A stretch of 64,000 nucleotides of DNA from Candidula unifasciata. Taxonomy: Eukaryota > Mollusca > Gastropoda > Stylommatophora > Geomitridae. Within the stretch, counting starts at the first letter, position 1; every line of letters starts with the position of its first letter. The translations under genes and the position numbers were made by a program. Location: positions 254,100-318,099 of the forward strand of contig CAJHNH020007057.1 of the NCBI GenBank assembly GCA_905116865.2, in the 5' to 3' direction. The notes under the pieces were generated by a model. That model had not been told where the DNA came from and ran no database searches. It saw nothing but the letters and a program-made list of their open reading frames with translations. This document shows, in pieces, positions 32,918 through 46,100 of the stretch.

Positions 32918-33061
32918 TTAACTCTGAGTCCCAAGTGGTTTAGATTCAGAGGCCCAAGGGGTAGTCAAAAGAGATGTAAATTCAGCGCATCTTGCGTTTA
33001 TTGGGTCTCTAGGTAGGAACCTATGAAAGTATGATGTGTTCCTTGGGACTCAAAGAGTTAG
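32918..33061. mobile_element. TTAA MITE, inverted copy
   Basis: 144 bp, TTAACTCTGAGTCCCAAG at the left, TTGGGACTCAAAGAGTTAG at the right. Confidence 0.75.
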
Positions 33062-34873
33062 GACTTGAAAACGTTTCCTATACACCACAGATTACCTAAG
33101 TGTGCTGGCATGAAACATGATGAGATAATAAAAGAACACCACACATTTCTTCTCATATAATTTTTATGTCACTGTAAGATCATAAATTAAAATTACAAAC
33201 TGTGCAGCATTTTTCACAAGTGAGTTGAGCTGTTTATTCCAAGACTGTATAATACAAGGATCAATTTTTGTTATGGTGGACTACAAACAACGAAACATGC
33301 ATTTACTGCAACACAACGTAAGACCCCAAAAAATGTAAAAGATGCCGTAAATCTGGGAAATAGGTGGCTTTTCTCTCTACCCTGAGTGTGAACTCGGACC
33401 ACAAGAAGTTTGTCACCTGGCTGTAGTGCAGCTGATTTAACCAACTTAGCTAGTGATAAGTAGAATTTTCAGGGACCGAAGAAAATGCTTCCACTTATCA
33501 CGACTTCTACTTATCCAGACAGCACACACAATACAATAGAGAAAATTGCCGGGACTCAGATGGTCATGTCATAACCCAAATTTGACTTATCCGAATTCGA
33601 CTTAAGTGGACTCGACTGTATATACATATATTTAAAGCTAAAAGTATGGCTCAAACATGCCTCTCTTATATTAGGGCACCACTTTTCTGAAGGTTGTCGA
33701 CGTGACTACAAATTTTCATTATATTGTCAAGCGTGTACTCTTTTTCAGGTTGTTTTTTTTTAATGAAAAAAGGTGCTGGTACCCACCACACAGTATCTAT
33801 TTCAGGTACATTGAAAACAATTCCTTTAAAAGATCCAGGCACTGTGTACCGCTAAAAAAAGTGCTGCTATTGTATCCACTTGTGCCTTTATGTCAATGAA
33901 CACCAATAATACACAAATAGTATTTATTTGTAATATGATGGCTTCAGTATTTGTAAGCAAAACCTTGAATGAATTTCCTAACAAACTCGGCAAACAACTT
34001 ATTTCAGCTGTAACGCTGCGTCTAACTGCCCTTTGAGAATAATATCTTAAGTCAATATTTGAAATCATACACCTAAGGAGATCACAACTTTTTGAAACTA
34101 AATTGTAAACTATTTAATTTCTACATTTTAGTATGGTACATACATAGTTTTACATTGAAGACCTGAGATCAATAAAATACTGTCAAACTGACTGTTCGCT
34201 CAGCATATATTTAGACAACTGTTGTGGTCTTTCTGATTGCTGCACAAAAACTAAATCATAGTGTCACAAACGCTCTTGTATTTGCACAAGTAATACAATT
34301 TTAAATTAAGTGCACAAAGTTTCATAATATCCAGACAAGTGAGAAAAATTTATCCCAAGCCGAAAAACTACCAAAATGAGAACAAAGCGGGGGAACATTG
34401 AATTTTTTCATGTTTTATTAGTTTAGTTTAGGCGCCGAATCAACATCACAAGGGTAGTAACCTAAAAGTGATCCGTTCTACTTCTGACTCTAGCCTGAGT
34501 CCCAAAAAATCGCAACGCAGTGCGCGAACTCCATAGATTTTTAACTTAAAATTTTGCCCAGGCAGAGCCGTTGATCTACTCTTTTGGATTCCCAACTGTC
34601 AAGGGATTTCTTACCTGGGCAACAATACACACGTCCGTCCAATCTTACTACCTATAGACCAGGGGAAAAATCCTAGCCTTCACCTGCGCTTACAACCCGG
34701 CAATCGAGGCGGACATCATGCCTCGAGACCATGCATTATACTAACAAAAATTATTTTTATACCTGCTTATAAAAGGATGAAACAGATTTTGCAATCCCAC
34801 AGGATCAACAGAATCATGGATTAGGTCAGTGTTCCTGTCTCGCTTCTTTCATTTGACTAAGCCATCCAGGTAT
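33062..34873. other. Intergenic, mostly unrecognised
   Basis: A/T-rich. 34430-34740 has higher complexity (GTTGCGATTTTTTGGGACTC on the minus strand) and could be part of an unknown element. No exon assigned. Confidence 0.35.
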
Positions 34874-35115
34874 TTATTTAGTTGTCTTCCCCTTGCTCTC
34901 TTTCCACCAATCTTGCCAATCGTAACCAAGTTCTTGAATCAATTCCTTCTCATAACATGTCAAAAACACACCGACTGTCGATGTTTCATGTTTCTGATCA
35001 GATTGGTTATGGTTGTAATCAGTCTTGAGGAGGACTGCCTCACCTGTTTTTCTAGAGACAGCTACAAATCCTAGCATAATGCTACTATTTACAGAAGTTA
35101 CTACAGAGAGGTAAA
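34874..35115 (-). other. Unassigned open stretch downstream of ZMAT2
   Basis: A minus-strand open frame with fairly balanced composition (contains GFVAVSRKTGEAVLLKTDY and QELGYDWQDWW) ends directly in an overlapping AATAAA. I do not recognise it. It could be ZMAT2 3' UTR, a last exon of an unknown gene, or chance; a GTGAGG inside it resembles a donor. Confidence 0.2.
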
Positions 35116-35161
35116 GACTGTACAAGTAAAGACAGACAGTTGAAGAAATAATAAGAATGAT

Positions 35162-35167
35162 TTTATT
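35162..35167 (-). terminator. Candidate ZMAT2 polyadenylation signal
   Basis: AATAAA on the minus strand about 670 bases past the ZMAT2 stop. A second AATAAA at 34878-34873 is an alternative. Confidence 0.35.
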
Positions 35168-35342
35168 ATGGCCAAAACAAAACAAAAAACAAATAACTTT
35201 TGAATCAAAGGATGCCATCTAAACATTCACCATTTATCTATGTTCTGACAAAAACTGACGCCTTTACATTACTGTTCTCTGACTCTTGCAATGAGTTTAT
35301 CCTTATAAACAAAAATTGAAATCCATCACCCAAGCCACCCGA

Positions 35343-35440
35343 GAAGACAAATATGGAAAACCACAACACTGGGCTACAACCTAGTATCAATGAGATGACA
35401 AAACCACGATACTGAGCTACAACCTGGTATCACTGAGATG
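35343..35440. repeat. Two-copy tandem repeat, about 47 bp
   Basis: AAAACCACAACACTGGGCTACAACC... repeated once with about 85% identity. Confidence 0.7.
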
Positions 35441-35837
35441 ATAAAAAGAAGAAGATAGATAGATACTGGACATCCCGGCTCAGCTCTATCTTCTCCACAC
35501 CAGTTCTGAATGGTAAATACTACCTAATGCACAAGATAAACATTGATCCTCATCAACTCAATTGTTTCGAGAGCACCTTTCCCGAGTCTGAAACAAATTA
35601 ATGTTTGTCCCTGGCTCTATGCTGCATAAGTAACAGCACAACTATTACTAGCTAAAAAAAATGGTGGGTAACATCGCCTGATGCCAGCTGGTGTTACAAT
35701 TTTGCTAGATGTTTAGATCACATGCTTTGGCCTGAATAAAATCAGCCTCATTATTCAACTGAGCTATCCTTTCACCCATCAAACAAACACTCCATGAAAA
35801 CAATCTCTTATATCAGCAATTAAGACAGACACATTAA

Positions 35838-35978
35838 TTAATTATTTTTTGACGACCCTCCAAATCCGGAAAACCCCATTATGGCAGACATATCAGGATC
35901 TCCATCGTACGTAGAGCTGTCTGCTTTCCGTTTTCTGTCTTTCCTCTTTTCCTTTTTATATGCTTTCTGTTTCTCTTC
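35838..35978 (-). CDS. ZMAT2: ZMAT2 exon 6 (C-terminus and stop)
   Basis: Acceptor TATCCCCCAG; encodes [18 protein letters not shown] then [18 protein letters not shown] and TAA at 35840-35838. Confidence 0.95.
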   Translation of the reverse strand, partial: EEKQKAYKKEKRKDRKRKADSSTYDGDPDMSAIMGFSGFGGSSKNN

Positions 35979-38900
35979 CTGGGGGATAAATGATATTCAG
36001 CATTAAATAAGACGAGCAAAATTAATCAACAAACATCTTCATACAACTAATATCTTCTCCTTTGAATGTAAACTCCGGGCAGAAAGTTATAGCTGTTCGT
36101 TCACTTCTGAAATAAATGTAGTCTTGTTCTAGAACTTGTGTTTTGCATGTACATCTGTTTTACAGATCTAGCTTATCTGTATGCAGACTGTTCTCGTGCA
36201 GATGCACCCAGACAGTGAAGGAAACCCTTAATTTGTTGACTCCAACAACATGTTAGTTAGGGAGGCAGTGGGTCTACTCTTGTTCCCCCCCCCCCCACCC
36301 AACATGGGACCCTAAAACCCACATGAAGATACAACTAATATGATAAACCAACAATGTACTGACTGGTGCTCAAAGATGCAGAATATAGCAAATAATACTG
36401 CCAGCCCAGAGACAAGACTGAAATTCTGAAAAGGCTGACAATAAGCATCTTTGCTATATTGTTAAATAAAGAATATCACACTCCAGGCACATCCACAATT
36501 ACTCAGTCTCCTTTAGCAGACATGGTAAGTTATGTAAGTTGAACCGGAAGATTAGGACTATTTCCAGAAGTTGACAAATATGCCATTGCAAAATTCTTAA
36601 GCTGATGCTTAGTGTAGGTTTTGCAATTTTTCATGCTTCTGTAGGCACTGTAGTTTTGGGCAACCATTGTTCATTGTATATAACAGCTTTGGTACTGTTT
36701 GCGACTGTGTAGTGTGTAAATGGTGTGGCTTATAATTATTTTTCCTACAAAAATTAAAAAAAACTGGCAACTGTCAGTTTTGTATACAATACTTTTCAGT
36801 GCCTATGAAAGCCCTGGGGCCCATAATCTGCGTGGTGGACCTCTGACTATATTACCACTGTATCTGTATAACACTGCTCTCTGTGGTGTCCTGTCTGCTG
36901 CCAATCTTGTTACATGGCCAAACCATTTTATCAGGATTGGTTTTTGTTCTGACTCTCCTTGTTACACCTAGCATTATATGTAAACATTTCATTTCTGCCC
37001 TGACTATTTTTCTTCTGACTTCTGTGTTATTCTCCCTTTTAATGGGTTCACTCTCCAGATGTCACGATAAATTAGTGTGTTGACTGCAAGGTGTAAGTAT
37101 GTCATGCGGATGCACATATCTGTACCTCGGATAACCTCTGCTTTCTTAGATGACTGAATTACCCTTTTGCAGAATTCTGAATTACCCTGTTGCAGAACTA
37201 TGTCTGTCTAACAAACATGTCACCAACATGAAACATTTTGAAAACCCTGCTCTAGATGCTAAATACTTTAATGGCAACTGAAAAACAGAACTAATTTATA
37301 TATAGTTTTTTTCTTATGGGAAAAAAAGCACAAACCTCTTCTTGTAATTCTTTTACTTTCTCCTCAAAATCATAATCTTTTTTCTTTTCTTCCTTCTTCT
37401 TCTTATTCAACTCAAATCTTGCTTTCACTTGGTCTAATGAAGATCTCTCAATCTTCATGGACATACCCAGATTCCTCTGATCTGAAATTTAATAAGAAAA
37501 AACCCACAATAATTGTGCGAAATAACCGAAAATGTAATACTGGACTCAATTTTTTAAAAATATACTAAGTAAATCTATATGAAGCATGTAAACATGGACG
37601 CTATCTAAAGCTCACATACGCAAAATCACCACCTGCGAGATCAGATGCCTGAGAAAGCAGCCAACCTAACCATCCGAGATCAAGTGAATAATGATACCAT
37701 CAAACAGATTGTAGAAACAACACTCTGTACTAGATTCTTTGAGAAATAGCAAGAGGACGGCCGCGAAAAATGGATCGACAACATTAAAGACAATCTACTC
37801 CTTTACGGCATAACAATAGCCAGTGTCAGCCAACATGCACTGGTTCACAAATTATTCCTCCCCATGTTGCTTGTCTATCAATTCACAGAATGTATAAAGG
37901 GATAAGTGCTGGAGGAGGAAAGGGACAGGGACTTGATTATTGGCATAAAGAAGGCACACTATGAGCAAAAACATCAATAGAAATAGAGTTGTGTGTCTAA
38001 ATTATAAAAAAACAACGCAAATGTTAAATACTTACGTTTTTTGCCATTGATGTGGTCAAGGAAGTTAATGGAGTCTTTCACAACACAGTCACACACATTG
38101 CAATAGTAGCTGTAACAAAACAAAAGATGGCACTTAGCTCCACAACATAATTGTAAGACTGTTTCAGTTATAATGTTATTTCAGTTTAAACACAGGGCAG
38201 TGAAAGTTGGAGAACTAATAAAGACATGAAACAAAAGTTCAATTAATTCAAAACCAACTGCCTGGGGAAAATGATGAATGAGTTATGAGTTAGATTATCT
38301 TCACAGCACTCCGGACACATCCATAGGCGCTTAGCATATCATTAGCGCCGCGCGGTTAGTAGTGCCAGTCCTTTGTTGGTTAAGAAGACTTTGTGTTCGT
38401 CTGATGTGCTTCTCATGCTTGGCTGTGCTGATCTTGAATCCTAATTCTCGCATTCTTAGCAGTGATGTGGACATATTGCTTCCAAAATCCTCAGAACATC
38501 CTATCTCTCTGATGTCGGTGTGATACATGGGCCGGCCATTTTCAATTAATGCAGCACCTGCCAGTCTATCAGTTCTTTCATTTCAAACAACGCCGGCATG
38601 CCATGGGACGAATATGAAGGTAACTGGTAAATTATGAATATAAAATGGAATGAATTCAAGAGCAGTGAAGAAACATGAGAAATGTCTGGGCGACCACTAG
38701 TTTCAACAGCAAAGAAGATGACGTTTTATTTGACATATTCTGAAAAAGACGAACACTGAATCACCAAAACAGGTGCAGAAATGGGAAAAAAGGTACTGTA
38801 GAAAACAAGGACGTCCACAAGAAACTCTAAGGCAAACAATGAGAGAAGCCAAAGGTGGACTGGATTCTATCCATGATACTGAAGGGACTACATAGGTCAG

Positions 38901-40116
38901 CATGGAATGGAGAAAAAAAGACTGTGCGCCTCATGTTACATATAATGACACAATAGGCAATGAATAATAATAAGCTAATAAGCCCCCAACATCTCTAGCT
39001 GAATCCACAAACTAGCACCAATATACTGGTAAGTAAAGTAAAGGTCCCTTTTCCACACCTTCAGGTGTTTAAGCACATAGGGTTAGATCTGTATTATATA
39101 GACCAATCGGCACCGAGTGGGTGATGTTTTTAGCATTACGCCGGCCACCTTCACTTCCCAGGGCGGTATCTGGTACCCACCCAAGACAAGCTTGACCTGA
39201 GAGCCAAGGTAATTTTTGAAGAAAAAAAAAAAGTCCAGCTCCATCAGGATCCGAACCCATGACTCTCCAATCTGCAGGCAAATGTCTAGCAGCTACTTCA
39301 CGGCGACTCCAACAATACATTGGTGGTAGATTATATTCATTTTCTTTTTTTACAGTCGGTACCATGTCCCATTGGTAGTCAGGTCTGTTTAATGCCCTCC
39401 GTCTCGTCTATTTTCAAACATTTCTGACACAGATGATCCTCCATGCCATGATGCCAAGCTATCCAACATCTTCTCTCGTAGTCAACCTCTGCATTTCTTC
39501 CCTTCCAGCTTTCCTGTTAAGATGGGCTAATTAAAGTGTACCCCTGTAGACAGAATGGCAGAAAATGACCCCAGTTGGCAAAGAAACTGAACAAGAACAA
39601 TTACATTCATTAGAAGAACACTTACCCCCCTTGCTGAGCAGCTGGGGTGGTTTTGGTGATAACCTGGGACTTTCCAAGTTTCGAATCAAGATCAACCTGA
39701 ACAAAAATAAAAATGTATACTGTTACGCTTGTCAGTGTCTGTGGCTTAGGTGCTGTGAACACGCTTCATAATGCAGGATCCGGTTCACCTGCAGGTGATT
39801 TGGCAGCAGAATCCCTAGCGTTGATTTCAACAGTGGCATCGAAAGCCAACCGCTCAGAAAGTGATGGGAAACTACTGAAAGTAAATTTGCCTAGAAAAGC
39901 TTAAAAAAAAATGCTCATATTGTTTCTGCAACATCCTGTAAAGGATAGGCAGCTAATTCTTTTTAATGCTTGTATCTCTCATGTGCGAGCATCAGGTACA
40001 ATCCTGTTCGGTGATGGGCACTGGAAAAATAAGACAAAGAAAAGAAAATAGAAATAGGAAAAAGGGGGGGGGGGGGGGGGGGGGGTAAAGAAAAAAATTG
40101 TGGAGAATATTAGAAA

Positions 40117-40194
<78 letters not shown>

Positions 40195-43100
40195 TAAACA
40201 TCTGTACCTGGGCTAAACTACACAAACAGCCCTAAATAGTTCTATAGGCAGAAAAGACCGTTTTCATTTATATTATGCTTGTATCCAGAAACCACCATAC
40301 ACCCAACCTAGATCATGATTACAGGCAGTCATATGATTAGATTCATGATGGAGACATGTTACAATGCACACATGTTACCAAGGCTCATAAAATATGCATA
40401 GAATAGTAACAACCACAACATCTAGTTTGAGAATGGAGGTTGAGGCAGTCACTGCAGTCTTCCGCTGGCGTGAAAACCAACTATACATTAATCGTAACTG
40501 ATTCACAGAGCATTTTGAGAAAATTAAAGTTCGTTGCGTATCCTTTACAGGATGCTACAGAGCCAATCCCACCATTTTTTGGGGCTGTTGTGGTTTTTCT
40601 AGGCAAATTTACATCTAGTAGTTTACCACTGCTTTCTGGACGGTCGGCTTTTTGAGAAAAGCAGCGACAGATATGCTCTATGCAAAAATGGCAAGCATGG
40701 CTTCAGAGGTCCCAGGTAGTGTGCGTCCTATGAATTGTTTCTCTAGGTTTTGGAACTGAACAGGCAGATAGACTGGCTAGTTCTGCACCATTTAGTAGTG
40801 CACCAATGCATAACAAGTTAGATGTAACAATCCTTTCGGAGCGAGTGCACAGTGGGGAGGCACAAACAGATCATCACGGTCTGAGGAGACTGGTGCTGCA
40901 AACAGTGATCAGGAGATCTTGGTTGACACTCAATAGAAAAGTGACACGGATTTACAATCAGACTGTTATTGGTGCTATCAGAATGGGAACTCTAGGCTTG
41001 CTGTTGAAGCTGGGGAGAAAGCGCTTACGGTAATGTCCCAAGTACTGTGATGTTGATTCTTAAATCAACCTTTAACATTTAGGGACAGTAGCACTATAAT
41101 ATACCATTATGTTGTAAGAGGTGACTACACAGCAGACTCCAATCTTGCAGAAAACTAGCTGCAAAATTGAACCACTCACGAACAAGTATGGTTCTACAGC
41201 CTGAGTTCAGTGCCTAATGCAGCCCTGTGAGCTGTTTTTCATGTGGAAAGCCTTCCATTTGTGCAGCGGTTGAGTCGTGGTATTAAATATGGGGTTGTTG
41301 GGCTGGTGAAATACTGTATGTAATAATTTTATGTGTGTATTACTTTTTGTAACCAACTACTTACTTGTCTCAACGACAAATTGCATTTCTGGTGGCGACT
41401 GTTGGCTTTGGTGCCTCCGGCAACTCCCATATGCATTTACTGCATATGCATATATCTGTATTGTCTGGGACTAACTGTTTGCTCACCAGTTTTTCAAAAG
41501 CGACAGTGAGGGACATTTCATTTGATTTGCAATGGCACAGGAACGGAGCAAGTATGAGGTGCCCCGACTGAAGTGAAGTTGAAACCTTGACTAAGAACAG
41601 GCATTTAAAAAATAGTTGGCATGAGCGGGTCAAGGGCTGATACTTCTCTGGATAATCTTCTTCATATTCACCAGCTGTAAACTCTTTCAGAAAGCTCTGC
41701 TTGTTCCTTCACCTCTAGACTTGGTCTTGTTCCAGAACTTGAGTTTACGTGCATATCTGTTTTACAGATCTGGCTTATTTGTATGCAGACTGTTGGTTCC
41801 TTGCCTCTCAGGCAGATGCACTCTGACTTTGAAGGAAACCCCTGATTATATAATCAGTCAACTCTCAGGACATGCCTGCTAGGTATGCAGTAGGACTACT
41901 CGTACCCCTGCCCCCCCCCCCCATATTAGGGCCCTGGAACCCACATTAGGACACTGGGAGATAAAAGAATTATGTTTCCTGTGTGGGTTACGAGACCATA
42001 TTTTGGTTTTAAAAAAAGAAGAGCCCCCCCCCCCCCCCCCCCCCCCCTCACCCTTTCCACTCAAACAAGCATGTTGTGAATTTTGACTAATCAGGGGTCT
42101 GCTGAAACAATGTATTGGACCGAAAGGCGCAGATATCACAGCCTAGCTGTAACCTACAATGTGATCCTGGTATTATAAGACTGAGCATTAGATTACAGCA
42201 GATGTTTTAATGAATCATAATGAATAACTTCATTGATGTGGAAGTCAAGTGGAGCATTACCTTATAATCACGAGGTTTAAGCAGCTCTCGTTTGACAGGA
42301 ATTTTGTGCTCATCTTCACTTTCACTGCTGTCCTCTTCAAGCTCTTTGAGTCGCTCCTGTGCTAACTTCTCATAGACATCCTTGTCCCATTTCCTTCGGT
42401 GATCAGGAACTGGTGCCTGGAGATTAGGAAAATGAAAGGGGTTAAAATTACACACAAAATGAATACAACAACCTCAATAAACATGGCCTGGACATGTTTG
42501 CCGCGCTTATGATACTTTGGCAAGGACAGTTCTCCAGTGGATGGCATATAGGAAAAGGAGATGTGAATGACCTACGGAAACTTGGAAAATGAAAGATGAA
42601 AGGAAAATGAAGGGTTGTAAACTAAAATGGGATTTCATAAGCAGAAAAGTAGCATACTGACAACATTGGGGTTCACTAATGGAATGCCTTATGTGCCAAC
42701 AACATAAAAGATAAGGCAGAACTGCACAGTGCAGGCCTGATAAGGAGAACTCACGAGTTACCCAAAAATCAGAAATTCCTCATACCCAGATGAGAAAAAG
42801 TGCAGAGGATAAACAAATTGTTCTTCACAACAGAAATCAGCTGCATCTGAATTTTTTTTTTTAACTTTGTGTATTCTTCATAGTTTTAACATTGTCCGTT
42901 TATTTACTGTGTGACAAGGGCATTCAAGCTGTAGTGTTCATTGTGGCGTGCTAAAGCTGGCTAACGTTACCTCTCATTCTGATTTATACCTGTTGGTAGT
43001 TTATAGTAGTAGCACTGTAAATGTTAACGTTTAAACTTTGCTGACCAGCAATCTTGTGCATTACTGTCTCCCATTACCAGGAGTGTATGGAGATTTCTTT

Positions 43101-46100
43101 TTTTTTTTAAATGACTTGTTTTCTAATCAAATTCATTTAAAACAATTTAAAACGACTGTATGGTTTTGAAACCTTTGTATCACCATTATGAATGGTTGCT
43201 ACACATAAAAAAAAAAAAATATTATACAAATATGCCACATGATTACGGTGGCCATCTTGTATTTATTTGGTTATTTATAGAAATTGCAGATGTTTTAAAA
43301 CCATCATCTTTTTCCAGTTTTAGTGAATTTGTTCAATGTCAATGCAATAAAATTTTGAGGATATGGTTGGTGATGAATAAAATAAGCTCAGTAGGAGCAA
43401 TCATTTAACGACTGACAAAATATTGCAACATTAAAAGCTAATATAAAAATATGAATAAACTGAAACTTTTTCATTAATCTGACATGTTACAATAATGAGC
43501 AACTGTGAATGCTTGATTATAAAACCACCTCTACTTGATGTCTGAGCTAGCCTTCCCAATATGGGAAACAGGCTATCCTCCGAATAACGGGCACTAAAGA
43601 TGGCGGCCGCAAAATATCCTTTCGAGCCTCAGTCACGTGTTAACTGCTCACTTCTCGCGACTTAATTTGCGGTTTTCCAGCGATTACCGCCACGAGTCCC
43701 CCGCGCTGCGTTAGCGTTGTGGATTGGGGCTAAACTAGATGGCTAGGACCCACGAGCAGCAGCTTCCGCATATCCTGCAGCTTTGCTCATGAGTCCTAGC
43801 CATCTAGTTTTGTCCCAATCCACGCCGCATGATCAGCGTGGGGACTCGTGGTGGTAGTCGCCGGAAAACCGCAAATTAAGTCACGTGATTGAGGCTTGAA
43901 AGGCTATTTTGCGTCCGCCATCTTTAGTGCCCATTATTCGGAGGATAGCCAGGAAACAATTTTTAGTTATTTTAAAGCCCCTACTCAGGCTGTTGTCGGG
44001 GGCCCTAATTTAACCTAATGGTTGAATAGGGTTTATGGGACTTGCACCCGGGTGATTCTCATCCGAATGGTGGCACTCTGTATCACAGGGTGTTTATTGC
44101 TCGTTGTGGGTTGAACTTCATTCATTCAGTCTGAACTTAATCTTTCATTAACTGGAGTTGAAGCTGTGGACCTCTGCAAGAGTCTTTGCCATGAACATTG
44201 ATAACTGTCAACTGTTTGGTAAAAGGTAAAGTCGGGAGATGTGAACCAGCGTCATTGCACACGGTTATAAACCATAAGTCCTCCGCCACAGTACAGACAG
44301 CTGATAAGAAACTGTACGCCTGTGTTGCCATCTGCATGCAACTCCGTAGCTACAGCGACGTTCCTCTATTTACCCCAGAGTGTTAACTCTGGTACACATT
44401 ACCTAGAGGCAGGGTGAACCCTAGGGAACTGCCCGGCCCTGGGCTGCAGCGAGTTGCAGCTGGATTTGAAAGCTAGCCTCCTATCGACTGTGCTAACGTG
44501 GCCCTGGTATAGCTTGAAACATGGAGTCAAGCATAAAGGTGCACCGCAAGCTGGGCAGCAAATGCAACTCTGGCTTCTTTTACCTCCAACCTTTCATACT
44601 TTACAGTCTGGTTTGTACCTTGGCTTTTCATATTTTTCCCTAAAATAGCATTCAGTACATCATGATGTTGTGACTTAAAGGTGTTACATTGTGCCGAAGA
44701 ACAGCAGGTCAGATAAGAGCAAGATTACTGATTAGATTGACAGCCAGCCTGATCTTATTTGTCGAGCTGGCAGTGTTGTAAAGTTATACTGGCTCTCCTC
44801 CGAACTTCTAGCCCATATTATGGCAGCCAAACAAATTTCCTAACAGGGCCTCTGCAAAACTAGGATCGGCTCCGAATAATGAAACAAATGCTCTAACAGG
44901 GTCAGCTATATGTTAATTGCTGACCTGTTTCCCAGGCATCTAATTTAGATCCCTATCCGCGCCGCGTGCAGCGGCACTGGAGATACTGCCGGCAGTAAGT
45001 TTAACCGCGTTTTGTGCCTAAAAGTGTGAGGACAACAATGACACTAATCTACGTCGGCGCGTGGTCTCTCCGCCATGTCGCTATTGTCATCTGTAATGTT
45101 TACTGTCTCGAAATTGTCAATGGTTGCTAGTATCACCTGCTAGTAACATCTGCAGAAACACTTGAAATTGTCAACAGTCGTTATTATCGTCTGCTACTAA
45201 CGTCTGCAGTGTTGCGTCTTTTGAAATGTCAAGTAATCCTAGTTTTGCCGAGATGTGTTCCTCGACAGGAAGTACGCATTTTGCATATGACTGATGCCCT
45301 GTTAGGGTATTTGCCACCCCCTACCCGCATATACTTTTGTTATATAATGTATTTTTCTGCAAGAACTGGCTGCTTGGTTATTATAATATTATTAATTAAA
45401 ATATTATAATTACAATAATTGGCTCTCCTTTAAACTACGGCCGGTAGACAACAGTAGACGGCCGGTTAGTCGGAGTTCTGTCCCCTTGCAGCAGTGCAAT
45501 TACGGAGTGGAAAGAATGACATAATTACTGTGTGTTGGCGATAGACAGTGTGCACTGCCCTGCTATAATCATACGGTTACGGTTTGGGTTAGGGCTAGGG
45601 TGTGGGTTAGGTTTAGGGTTAGGGTTACAGTTAGTGTCGCCGCATCTTGTCTTCGCACAAACTCATAGTAGCAACCCAAACCCTAAACCTAAACCTACCC
45701 CTAACCCAAACCGTATGATGATAGTAGGGCACTGCACGCTGTCTATCGCCAACACAGAGTAATTATTTTATTTGTTTCGTTCACTCCTTTCCACTCCGTA
45801 ATTGGACTGCAGAAAGGGGACAGAACTCCGACTAACCGGCCGTCTACTGTTGTCTACCGGCCGTAGTTTAAAGGAGAGCCCAATAATTATATACTCACGG
45901 GCACGCACAGCTGATGAAATGTAAAAATTAATTAATTATGCCTTAAAATGTTCTATCCCCAAGAGGTACTTAAAAACAGTAACAATAATACTAGTAATAC
46001 AGTAATAGTTATAATAGTAGTTAGTGATATTAAGAAATACTAATATATTTTATTTCTAATTTCACAGTGACACACAAAAAAAAGTAAATAGTAAATATAA

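Noticed and set aside
39992..40225. Poly-proline frame
   Set aside because: Read-through of the G77 and G22 homopolymers, not a protein.
45585..45710. Chromosome end
   Set aside because: The TTAGGG-like stretches are short, degenerate, inverted and inside a TSD-flanked element, with sequence continuing on both sides.
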